Assembly (NCBI RefSeq): GCF_036116635.1
Contig: NZ_CP107995.1
Span: 1,798,001 to 1,862,000 of the forward strand
Origin: Amycolatopsis sp. NBC_00345
GTDB lineage: Bacteria > Actinomycetota > Actinomycetes > Mycobacteriales > Pseudonocardiaceae
Length of the DNA: 64,000 bases
Direction: 5' to 3'
Shown in pieces: positions 1 through 11,200 of the stretch; the first letter of the stretch is position 1, and the number at the start of each line of letters is the position of its first letter. The notes below the pieces were generated by a model. It was not told the DNA's origin. It did not search any database and was given only the letters and a program-made list of their open reading frames with translations. A program made the position numbers and the translations under genes.

Positions 1-1
1 G

Positions 2-2212
2 CACGGTTCCCTCGACCAGCTCACCCTGGCGCCCGCGCCGCATGTGGACGAGGAACTGGCGGCGGGCCAGGTGAAGGTCGCCGTCCGCGCGGTCGGCCTG
101 AACTTCCGGGACGTGATCATCAGCCTCGGTATGTACCCGGGCGACGCGGCGGTCGGCGCGGAGGCGGCCGGTGTGGTCGTCGCGACCGGGCCGGACGTGC
201 CGGGCCTGCGTGTCGGCGACCGGGTGCTCGGCCTGTTCGAACTCGGGGCCACCGGCCCGTTCGCGGTCACCGACCACCGGCTGCTCACCACCTTCCCGGA
301 CGACTGGTCCTTCCCGGACGCGGCGACGGTGTGCGTGGCGTACCTGACCGCGTACTACGGCCTGGCCGAGCTGGCCGGCGCGCGGGCGGGCGAGTCGTTG
401 CTGCTGCACGCGGCCACCGGCGGCGTCGGGCTGGCCACGTTGCAGCTCGCCGAGCACTGGGGGCTCACCGTGTACGCCACCGCCAGCCCGGCCAAATGGC
501 CGCTGCTGCGGGAGCGGGGCGTGCCCGAGGAGCGGATCGCCGGCTCCCGGGACCTCGGATTCGAGGACAAGTTCCGCGCCGCGACCGGCGGGCGCGGGGT
601 CGACCTCGTGCTGAACTCGCTGACCGAGGAGTTCGTCGATGCCTCACTGCGGCTGACCGCGCCCGGCGGCCGGTTCCTGGAGATGGGCAAGCAGGACATC
701 CGCGACCCGGAGCAGGTCGCCGCCGACCACGACGACGTCACCTACATCGCTTACGACGTCCGGGATCCCAGCCACGACCGGACCCGGCAGCTGCTGGCCG
801 AGCTGCTGCCGCTGTTCCGCGACGGCACCCTCGGCCCGCTGCCGGTGACGGCGTGGACGGCCCCGCGCACGCCGGAGGCGTTGCGGCACCTGAGCCAGGC
901 CCGGCACGTGGGCAAGATGGTGCTCACCCTGCCCGCGCCGCTGGACCCGGACGGCACCGTGCTGATCACCGGCGGCACCGGGGCGCTCGGCGCGCTGACC
1001 GCCGAGCACCTGGTGCGCGAGCACGGCGCCCGCCGGCTGGTCCTGACCAGCCGCCGCGGCCCGGATTCCGCCGGGGCCGCGGACCTGGCCGCCCGGCTGA
1101 CCGGGCTCGGCGCGGAGGTCTCGGTCCTCGCGTGCGACGCGGCGGATCGCGCGGACCTCGCCAAGGTCGTGGACGGCCTGGCGCATCCGCTGACCGCGGT
1201 TGTGCACGCGGCCGGCGTGCTCGACGACGGGACCGTGTCGTCGTTGACGCCCGAACGGCTCGACGCCGTGCTGCGCCCGAAGATCGACGCCGCGTGGCAC
1301 CTGCACGAGCTGACCCGCGACCACGAGCCGGCCGCCTTCGTGCTGTTCTCGTCCGCGGCCGCGGTGATGGGCAACCCGGGCCAGGCGGCCTACGCCGCCG
1401 CGAACGCCTACCTCGACGCGCTGGCCGAACACCGGCAGGCGCTGGGCCTGCCCGCCGTGTCCATCGCGTGGGGACTGTGGTCCCGCGCCAGCGCGATGAC
1501 CGGGCACCTGGCGGACGCCGACCGGGAACGGCTGGCCCGCGCCGGATTCGGCGCGGTGTCCGACGAACTCGGGCCGCGCCTGCTGGACAAGGCGCTGACC
1601 GCGGGACCCGCGGTGATCGTGGCGGTGCCGGTCGACCGGGCCGCGCTGTCCCGCTCCGTGCATCCGCTGCTGCGGCCGACCGGCCCGCGCCCGGTCCGGC
1701 TCGCCGCCGCGGCCGGGGCGCAGACGCCGGAGTCGTTCACCGGCCGGATCGCCAGTCTGTCCACAGTGGAACGGGAGAGGCACCTGCTGGACCTCGTCCG
1801 GACGACCGCGGCGGCGGTGCTCGGGCACAGCGGCGCCGACCCGGTCGAGCACACCAAGTCGTTCAAGCAGCTGGGCTTCGACTCGCTGTCCGCGGTCGAG
1901 TTCCGCAACCGGCTCAAGGCCGCCACCGGCCTGCCGCTGGGCGCGACCCTGGTGTTCGACCACCCGACGCCGGCCGAGCTGGCCGCGTACCTGGGCACCC
2001 GGATCGACCCGGCGCCGAGCGCCCCGGCCGCCCCGGACGTGCTGCCCGAGCTGGAACGGCTGCGCGCCGCCGTGACCGGGGTCTCCGAGGCCGAGCGCGA
2101 GGCGGTCGGCCGGCTCCTGCGCGAACTGCTGAGCACGGTGGAGACCGCCGCCTACGCCGAAGCCGGAGACGATGAGCTGTTCGCCGCCCTGGACGCGGAA
2201 CTGGGCGCCTGA
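2..2212 (+). CDS. Type I modular polyketide synthase, C-terminal part (ER-KR-ACP)
   Basis: The gene is cut by the left window edge; the frame is open from base 2, before the first ATG at 44. It carries the reductive end of a PKS module. First comes an enoylreductase with the NADPH motif HAATGGVG (about 406-430) and LGMYPG near 124-140. The Tyr in that motif is associated with 2S products when the extender is branched. Then comes a ketoreductase with GGTGALG near 970-990, LDD near 1216-1224 (B-type stereochemistry) and an intact Ser/Tyr/Asn triad. An ACP follows with GFDSL (Ser near 1882). About 90 residues after the ACP look like a C-terminal docking domain, so the chain is passed to the next PKS. 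KS, AT and any DH lie outside the window. Identity is certain; the stereochemistry is inferred from motifs. Confidence 0.95.
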   Translation, partial: HGSLDQLTLAPAPHVDEELAAGQVKVAVRAVGLNFRDVIISLGMYPGDAAVGAEAAGVVVATGPDVPGLRVGDRVLGLFELGATGPFAVTDHRLLTTFPDDWSFPDAATVCVAYLTAYYGLAELAGARAGESLLLHAATGGVGLATLQLAEHWGLTVYATASPAKWPLLRERGVPEERIAGSRDLGFEDKFRAATGGRGVDLVLNSLTEEFVDASLRLTAPGGRFLEMGKQDIRDPEQVAADHDDVTYIAYDVRDPSHDRTRQLLAELLPLFRDGTLGPLPVTAWTAPRTPEALRHLSQARHVGKMVLTLPAPLDPDGTVLITGGTGALGALTAEHLVREHGARRLVLTSRRGPDSAGAADLAARLTGLGAEVSVLACDAADRADLAKVVDGLAHPLTAVVHAAGVLDDGTVSSLTPERLDAVLRPKIDAAWHLHELTRDHEPAAFVLFSSAAAVMGNPGQAAYAAANAYLDALAEHRQALGLPAVSIAWGLWSRASAMTGHLADADRERLARAGFGAVSDELGPRLLDKALTAGPAVIVAVPVDRAALSRSVHPLLRPTGPRPVRLAAAAGAQTPESFTGRIASLSTVERERHLLDLVRTTAAAVLGHSGADPVEHTKSFKQLGFDSLSAVEFRNRLKAATGLPLGATLVFDHPTPAELAAYLGTRIDPAPSAPAAPDVLPELERLRAAVTGVSEAEREAVGRLLRELLSTVETAAYAEAGDDELFAALDAELGA

Positions 2213-2220
2213 CCGCCGAT

Positions 2221-2279
2221 CCCACCAAACTACGCCCACCGAAACTGCGCCCCACCCAAACTGCGCTCCACCCAAAACG
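2221..2279 (+). repeat. Short degenerate tandem repeat between two PKS genes
   Basis: Four degenerate copies of a 14-17 bp unit resembling CCCACC-N-AAACTGCGC start near 2221, 2235, 2251 and 2268. They fill the 75 bp gap between two PKS genes. The strand is C-rich with few G, so transcript structure is unlikely. The repeat ends at GAAGG (2279-2283), the likely ribosome binding site of the next gene. Function is unknown. Confidence 0.6.
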
Positions 2280-2287
2280 AAGGTGTG

Positions 2288-5200
2288 ATGACCGTGACCG
2301 ACCGCCAGGGTAACGGCGGCTCGACCGAGGACCGGCTCCGCGACTACCTGCGCCGGGCCACCGCCGACCTGAAGTCCGCGCGGCACCGCCTGCGCGAGCA
2401 CGAGGCCCGGGCGACCGAGCCGATCGCGGTGATCGGCATCGGCTGCCGCTTCCCCGGCGGGGTGAGCGCGCCCGAGGACCTGTGGGAGCTGGTGCGGACC
2501 GGGACCGACGCGATCACCCCGTTCCCCGGCGACCGCGGCTGGGACCTGGCCGGGCTGCCGGCCGACGGCGGACTGGGCGGCGCCGAGGCGCGCAGCGGCG
2601 GGTTCCTGACCGGTGCGGGCGGATTCGACCCGGCGTTCTTCGAGATGAGCCCCCGGGAGGCGATCGCCGCCGATCCGCAGCAGCGGCTGCTGCTGGAAAC
2701 CGCCTGGGAGGCCATCGAACGCGCCGGGATCGACGCGGCCACGCTGCGGGGCAGCGACACCGGGGTGTTCGCCGGGGTGATCGGCCAGGATTACAGCGCG
2801 GGCAACGAGGATCCCGGCGTCGAGGGCTACCGGATGACCGGCACGCAGAACAGCGTCGCGTCCGGGCGGCTGGCCTACCAGTTCGGCTTCCGCGGCCCGG
2901 CCATCACGCTCGACACCGCTTGCTCGTCCTCGCTCGTGGCGACGCACCTCGCGGTGCAGTCGCTGCGGCAGGGGGAGTGCTCGCTGGCGCTGGCCGGTGG
3001 CGCCACCGTCATCGCCACCCCCGAGGTGTTCGTCGAGTTCGCCCGGCAGGGCGGGCTGTCGCCGGACGGGCGGTGCCGGTCGTTCTCCGGGGACGCCAAC
3101 GGGACCGGCCTCGGCGAGGGCGCCGGGCTGCTGCTGCTCGAACGGCTTTCCGAAGCCCGCGCCAACGGCCACCCGGTGCTCGCGGTGATCCGGGGCAGCG
3201 CGGTCAACCAGGACGGCGCGAGCAACGGGCTCACCGCCCCGAGCGGCCCGGCGCAGGCGCGGGTCATCTCCTCGGCGCTGGCCGCCGCCGGGCTCCGCGC
3301 CGAGGACGTGGACACCGTCGAAGCGCACGGCACGGGCACCGTGCTCGGCGACCCGATCGAGGCGCGGGCGCTGCTGGAGGTCTACGGCCGGTCGCGGCCC
3401 GCCGACCGTCCACTGTGGCTCGGTTCGATCAAGTCGAACATCGGGCACGCGCAGGCGGCCGCCGGGGCCGCCGGGCTGATCAAGATGATCATGGCGATGC
3501 GGGCCGGGGTGCTGCCGCCGACCTTGCACGTGGGGGAGCCCAGCGCCGAGGTCGACTGGGCCGAGGGCGCGGTGCGGCTGCTCACCGACGCGGCGCCGTG
3601 GCCGGAAGCCGACCGCCCGCGCCGCGCGGCGGTGTCGTCGTTCGGGATCAGCGGGACCAACGCGCACGTGATCGTCGAGCAGGCCGACGAGGCGTTCGAG
3701 CCCGCCGGCACCCCGGTGACGCTGCCCGCGGTGCCGCTGGTGCTGTCCGCCCGGTCCGCGGACGCGCTGCGGGACCAGGCCCGGCGCCTGGACTCCGTGC
3801 TGCGCGCGGAATCGGCGCCGCGTCCGCTGGACGTGGCCTATTCGGTGGCCGCGGGCCGGTCGCTGTTCGAGCACCGCGCGGGGGTGGTCGCCGCCGACCG
3901 CGACGGCCTGCTCGCCGCGCTGGCCGACATCGCCGACGGGCGGGTGGCGCCGACCACCGTCACCGGCGGCCTGGCCTTCCTGTTCGCCGGGCAGGGCAGC
4001 CAGCGGCCGGGCATGGGGCGGGACCTGCACGCGGCGTTCCCGGTGTTCGCCGAGGTTTTCGACGAGATCACCGAGAGCTTCGACGCGCTGCTGCCCGCCC
4101 CGCTGCGGCCGGTGATGTGGGCCGAGCCGGGCACCCCGGACGCGGACCGGCTCAACCAGACCGAGTTCACCCAGCCCGCGCTGTTCGCCATGGAGGTCGC
4201 GCTCTACCGGCAGCTGCACGCCTGGGGCCTGAGCCCGGACGCGCTGCTCGGCCACTCCATCGGCGAGCTGGCCGCCGCGCACGCCGCGGGGGTGCTGTCA
4301 CTGGCGGACGCGGGGGTGCTGGTCGGCGCCCGCGGCCGGCTGATGGCGGCCGCTCCGGCCGGCGGGGCGATGGCGGCGATCCGGGCGGGGGAGGACGAGG
4401 TCCGGGAGACGCTGGCGGACTACCGTGCCACGGTCGAGATCGCCGCGGTCAACGGTCCACAAGCGACGGTGGTGTCCGGCGACCGGGACGCGGTGGCGGA
4501 GCTGGCCGCGCGGTGGGCCGAGGCCGGGCGCAAGGTGACCCGGCTGCGGGTCAGCCACGCCTTCCACTCCCCGCACATGGCGGGGGCGCTGGCCGAGTTC
4601 ACCGCGGTCGCGGCCGGGCTGACGTTCCACGAGCCGTCGATCCCGGTGGTGTCCAATGTGACCGGACGGCTGCTGACCGCCGATGAGGCCCGGTCCCCGG
4701 AGTACTGGGCGCGGCACATCCGCCAGGCGGTCCGGTTCGCCGACGGCGTGCGCACGCTCGCCGGGCTCGGGATCCGCACGGCCGTGGAGATCGGGCCGGA
4801 CGGCGCGTTGAGCGCGCTGGCCCGGGAGAACTCGGACGAGATCGTGTTCGCCCCCGCGGCGAAGGAGAAGCGGGACGCGGCGGACACCTTGCTGGGCGCG
4901 GTGGTGACCGCACAGCTGCGGACCCCGTCCCCGGACCGCGTTTCGGTGTTCGACTGGACCGGGGCCGCGCGCACCGGCCTGCCGACGTACCCGTTCCAGC
5001 GGACCGACCTGTGGCTCACCCCGGCCGCGTCGACGGCCGGGGAGACGGGCGCGAGTGCGGACTTCTGGGCGGCGGTGGAAGCCGACGACGTCACCGCGCT
5101 GGGCGACACGCTGGAACTGCCCGAATCCGGCCGGGCCGCGCTGGGCGAACTCGTCCCGGCGCTGGCGACGTGGCGGCGCGGGCAGGCCGAGCGAGCCGCC

Positions 5201-8200
5201 GCGGCCGAACTTCGGCTGCACGTCCGCTGGTCCGCCGTGCCGACCGGGGACGTGGTGGCCGGCGGCACCTGGCTGGTCGTCGACGGACCGGCCGCCCTGG
5301 TCGCCGCGCTCGGCGAAGGCGGGGCCGAGGTACGCGCCGTCACGGCGGAAACCCTTACCACGGAACAAAGTGACGACATCGCGGGCGTGGTGATCGCCGT
5401 CGCGGACGGCGAAGCGATCACGACCACACTCGCCGCGCTCACCGCGGCGGCCGGGATCGACGCCCCGGTCTGGGTCCTCACCCGGGACGCGATCGCCGCG
5501 GTGCCGAGCGACAGCCGCCGGGTCACGCGGCCGGGACAGGCCGCGGTGTGGGGGCTGCTGCGCACGATCGCGCTGGAGCGCCCGGGACGCCGCGGCGGCC
5601 TGGTGGACCTGCCCGGCACCCTCGACCGGCGGACGTCCGCGCGGCTGCGCGCCGTGCTCGGCGATCCCGGGGCCGAGGACCAGTTCGCCGTCCGGGCGGC
5701 CGGCGCGTTCGTGCCGCGCCTGACCCGGGCCGAGGACCGCGGCGGGCCGTGGCGCACCAGCGGCACCGCGTTGATCACCGGGGGCACCGGCGCGCTGGGC
5801 GGGCACGTCGCCCGGCTGCTCGTCGAACGGGGCGCGACCCGGCTCGTCCTGCTCAGCCGGCGTGGCCCGGCCGCGGAGGGCGCCGAAGCGCTGCGCGCCG
5901 AGCTGACCGGGCTCGGGGCCGAGGTGGAGATCCTGGCCTGCGACGTCACCGATGCCGGGGAGCTGGCCTCGGTCGTCTCGTCCGCCAAGGACCCGGAGGC
6001 GCCGTATCGCACCGTCGTGCACACCGCGGGGGCGTTGTGGCTCGGGGAAACGGACTCGATCACGCCGGCCGAGGTCGCGGACGTGCTCGGTGCCAAGGTC
6101 GAGGGCGCCAAGGCGCTCGACGTGATCTTCGCCGACACCGATCTCGACGCTTTTGTGCTGTACTCCTCGGTTTCCGGGACCTGGGGCGCGGGCGGCCAAG
6201 CCCTGTACGCCGCCGCGAACGCCGCGCTGGACGCGGTCGCCGCCACCCGCCGGAGCCGGAAGCAGCAGGCCGTGTCCGTGGCGTGGGGCCGGTGGGCCGG
6301 CGAAGGCATGGTCGACGCGGAGGCCGCCGAGTACCTGCGCAAGCGCGGCCTGCGCGGGCTCGACCCGGAACGGGCCGTCGCCGCACTCGCCGACGTGCTG
6401 GCCGGCGACACCACCACCGCGGTGATCGCGGACGTCGACTGGCCGCTGTTCGTCAAGGCGATCACGTCGAGCCGGCCGACGCGGTTCTTCGACGGGCTGA
6501 CGGCGGCGGCACCGGCCGCGGGCCCGGCGGCGGCACCCGAGCTGGCCGGACTGGCGGGAATCCCGGCGCGGCACCGCGAACGCGCGCTCCGCGACCTGGT
6601 CCGCGACCAGGTCGCCGCGGTGCTCGGGCACCGCGACCCGGCCGCGCTGGACCCGGCCCGCCCGTTCACCGAACTCGGCATCGACTCGCTGACCGCGGTG
6701 GAGTTCCGCGACCGGATCGTCGCGGCCACCGGGCTGGCGCTCCCCACCACGGTGGTGTTCGACCAGCCGACCCCGGACTCGCTGGCCACCCACCTGCTCG
6801 GCCTGCTCGGCGACGACACCGCCGAAGACGGCCCACGCGCCGGCACCGAAACCGGGGACGACCCGATCGCCGTGGTCGCGATGAGCTGCCGGTTCCCCGG
6901 CGGCGTCCAGACCCCGGAAGACCTGTGGCGGCTGGTCGCCGAGGGCACCGACGCGGTCGGCGAGTTCCCGGCCGACCGCGGCTGGGACCCGGAAGCGCTC
7001 TACGACCCGGATCCGGACGCGGCGGGCAAGTCCACCGTGCGCACCGGCGGGTTCCTGCACGACGCGACGAACTTCGACGCGGCGTTCTTCGGCATCTCGC
7101 CGCGGGAAGCGCTGTCGATGGACCCGCAGCAGCGCGTTCTGCTCCAGATCGCCTGGGAGCTCTTCGAACGCGCCGGGCTGCGGGCCAGTGACGTGCGCGG
7201 CACCGCCACCGGGACGTTCGTCGGGACCAACGGCCAGGAGTACTCCTCACTGCTGATGGCGGACGCCGGTTCCGCCGCCACCGAAGGCTTTGTGGTCACC
7301 GGCACCGCGAGCAGCGTCCTGTCCGGGCGGCTCGCGTACACCTTCGGCCTGCAGGGCCCGGCGGTCAGCGTGGACACCGCGTGCTCGTCCTCGCTGGTGG
7401 CGATGCACCTGGCCGCCAAGGCTCTGCGTGCGGGCGAATGCACGCTGGCGCTCGCCGGCGGGGTCACGGTGCTGTCCAAGCCGAGCCTCTTCGTCGAGTT
7501 CAGCCGGCAGCGGGCGCTCGCCTCCGACGGGCGCTGCAAGGCGTTCGCCGACGCCGCGGACGGCACCGGCTGGGGAGAAGGCGCCGGGCTCGTGCTGCTG
7601 GAACGCCTGTCCGACGCGCGCCGCAACGGCCACCCCGTGCTGGCCGTCCTCCGTGGACACGGGCTCAACCAGGACGGCGCCAGCAACGGCCTGTCCGCGC
7701 CGAACGGCGCCGCGCAGGAACGGCTCATCCGGGACACGCTGGCCGGGGCCGGGCTGACCACCGCGGACGTCGACCTGCTGGAGGCGCACGGAACCGGCAC
7801 CCGCCTGGGCGACCCGATCGAAGCCAGTGCGCTGCTGGCGACCTACGGCCAGGGCCGGCCCGCCGACCGTCCACTGTGGCTCGGCTCGGTGAAGTCCAAC
7901 ATCGGCCACACCCAGGCCGCCGCGGGCGTCGCCGGGGTGATCAAGGCGGTGCAGGCGCTGCGGCACGGGAAACTGCCCGCGACGCTGCACGTCGACGCGC
8001 CCAGCGGCAAGGTCGACTGGACCGGCGGCGGCGTCGCGCTGGTGACCGAAACCGCGCCCTGGCCCGAGGTGGACCGCCCGCGCCGCGCGGCGGTGTCCTC
8101 GTTCGGCATCAGCGGCACGAACGCACACGTGATCCTGGAGCAGGTCGAGGACCCAGCGCCGTCCACAGTGGACGAGTCTCGGCAGGTCCTCCCGTTCGTG

Positions 8201-11200
8201 CTCTCCGCACGATCCGAGGACGCGCTGCGCGACCTCACCACCCGCCTCGGCGCCCAGCTCACCACCGAGGGCACCGACGTCGCCGCGGTGGCGCGGACTC
8301 TGGCTCAGCACCGGGACGTCTTCGAACACCGGACCGTCGTCCTCGCCGAGGACGCGGAAGGCCTGCGCGCGGGGCTGCGGGAGACGGGCGAGCCGCCCGC
8401 CGACACCGTGGTCAGCGGCCGGGTCGTGCGCGGCGCGGACGGGCCGATCGCGTTCGTCTTCCCGGGCCAGGGCTCGCAGTGGGCCGGGATGGCGGCGGAG
8501 CTGTTCGACAGCAGCGACACGTTCGCCGACGCGTTCACCGAATGCGCCGAGGCGCTGGCCGAGCACGTCGACTGGTCGCCGCTCGCGGTGCTGCGGGCCG
8601 AACCGGACGCGCCGGGGCTCGACCGGGTCGACGTCGTGCAGCCGATGCTGTTCGCGGTGATGGTCTCGCTGGCGCGGCTGTGGCAGTCGTACGGGGTGTA
8701 CCCGGACGCGGTGATCGGGCACTCGCAGGGGGAGATCGCGGCCGCTTGCGTGGCCGGCGGCCTCACGCTGCCGGACGCCGCGCTGGTCGTGGCCCGGCGC
8801 AGCATCGCCATCGGCGAGCTGGCCGGGCAGGGCGGCATGGTCTCGATGGTCGCGACCACCGCCGAGGCGGCCGCCCGGATCGAACGCTGGGACGGCCGGA
8901 TCGACATCGCCGCGGTCAACGGGCCGACCGCGACCGTGGTCGCGGGCGAACCCGGGGCGCTCGACGAGCTGATGGCCGAATGCGCCGGGGCCGGGGTGAC
9001 CGCCCGCCGCATCCCGGTGGACTACGCCTCGCACACCCGGCAGGTCGAACGGCTGCGGGAGCGGCTGGCCCGCGACCTCGCCGGCATCCGGCCGCGGCCG
9101 ACGACGGTGCTCGTGCAGTCCACCGTGACCGGCACCGCCATCGATCCCTCCACAATGGACGCCGAGTACTGGTACACCAACCTGCGCCGGACCGTTCGCC
9201 TGCAGGACGCGGTGAGCGGGCTGGCCGCGCAGGGCTACCGGGTGTTCCTCGAGCCGAGCCCGCACCCGACGTTGCGGCTGGCCGTCGAGGAGACGGTGGA
9301 AGCGGCGACGGGCGGCGCGGGCTCCGTGGTCGCCGGCACGCTGGTCCGTGACCGGGGCGGCCGGCGGCGCTGGCTGGCGGCCGTGGCCGAGCTGGCCACG
9401 GCCGGAGTGCCGGTGGACTGGACGCCCGCGCTGCCGTCCGGGCCGATGGCGCAGCTGCCGACGTATCCGTTCCAGGGTCAGTACTTCTGGCCCGAGCCGG
9501 CGCGCGGCACCGCGGATCCCACCGCGCTGGGGCTGGTTTCCGCCGGGCACCCGGTGCTCGGCGCCGGGATGGAGCTGCCCGACGGCAGCACGGTGTTCAC
9601 CGGGCGGATCTCGGTCGCGGCCGACCCGTGGGTCACCGATCACGCGGTGTTCGGCAGCACGCTGGTGCCCGCCACCGCGCTCGCCGACCTGGCCCTGCAC
9701 GTGGCGCAGGTGCTGCGGACCGAGTCCGGCCTGGCCGAGCTCGCCGTCGTCGCCCCGCTCGTGCTGCCTCGTGACGGGGGAGCCGAACTGCGTGTCACGG
9801 TAGAGGCGCCGGACGCGGACGGCCGCCGCGCGGTGCGGGTGCACTCCCGGACCAGCACGCCGGAGTGGACGCAGAACGCCACCGCCGCGCTCGTTCCCGA
9901 GGTGCCGCCGGTGACCGAGACCCTCGAGGACTGGCCACCGGCCGGCGCGGAGCCGATCGCGGTGGACGGGCTTTACGCGGACCTGGCGGCGCAGGGCTAC
10001 CAGTACGGTCCCGCGTTGCGTGGGCTGCGAGCCGCGTGGCAATCGGGGGAGACCCGGTACGTCGAGGTGGAACCCTTGGCAGCGGCCGGGTATCACGTCC
10101 ATCCGGCCACTGTGGACGCTGCCCTGCACGCGATCGGCCTGCTCCCGGTCACCGACCTGCCCGCCGGGCACATCCGGTTGCCGTTCGCCTGGTCCGGTGT
10201 CCGCCGGTACGGCGCGGGTGATCCTGCGACGGGAGCCCTGCGGGCCCGGATCGAGCCGCGGGGCGACGACGAACTGGCGGTGGTGCTGGCCGACAGCACC
10301 GGCCGGGTACTGCTGAGCATCGACTCGCTGTCGCTGCGCCCGGTGCCCTCGGACGTCCTCGCCGCCGCGGCGGTGGTCGACGACGCGTTGTTCGTGCCCC
10401 GTTGGGTGCCCGCGGCCGCTGCGGTATCAGCCACAGCGGCGCCGGTCGGCTGGCCGGACGAGATGGCCGTGCTCGCCGGTCCGGCCGAACGCCTGGCCGC
10501 CGAGCTGATCGCGGCGGGCGGCGGCGTCTGCGTCGTGCCGGATTTCCTGGCGGTGACCGGGGATACGGTGCTCGCGGTCCTGCCGTCGTCCGGCATCGAC
10601 GCCGCAGCAGCGGAAGCCGCGGCGCACGCCGCCCTGACCCTGGTGCACCGCTGGCGGGAAGACGCCCCGGAAACCCGGCTCGTCGTGGTCACCGCCGGTG
10701 CGACCGCCGCCGTGCCCGACCCGGCGGCGGCCACCGCGTGGGGACTGCTGCGCACGGTGCAAAGCGAGCACCCGGACCGGATCGTGCTGCTCGACCTCGC
10801 GGACGCGACCGCCGCGCAGGACGGGTCGATGGTGCTGACCGCACTGCGCAGCGGCCATCCGCAGCTTTCGGTGACCCCGGAGGAGATCCTCGTGCCGAGG
10901 CTGGTGCCGTTGAGCGCGCCGGCCGACCGGAGCTGGAGCGCGGGCGAAGGCACCGTGGTCGTCACCGGCGGTTCGGGCACGCTCGCCCGGACGATCGCCC
11001 GGCACCTGGTGGCAAGTCGTGGCGTCCGCGAACTGCTGTTGCTCAGCCGTCAGGGCGCCGCCGCACCCGGGGCCGAGGAGTTCGCCGCGGAACTGGCCGG
11101 GCTGGGCGCGAACGCCGAGACGGTGGCCTGTGAAGTCGGGGACCGGGACGCGCTGGCCGCGGCGCTGGCCGGTCGTCCGGTCAGCCTGGTGCTGCACACC

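Noticed and set aside
644..4282. Very long minus-strand frame opposite the PKS genes
   Set aside because: The translation is low-complexity Arg/Gly/Pro-rich and antisense to well-supported PKS domains; it is a GC-bias shadow.
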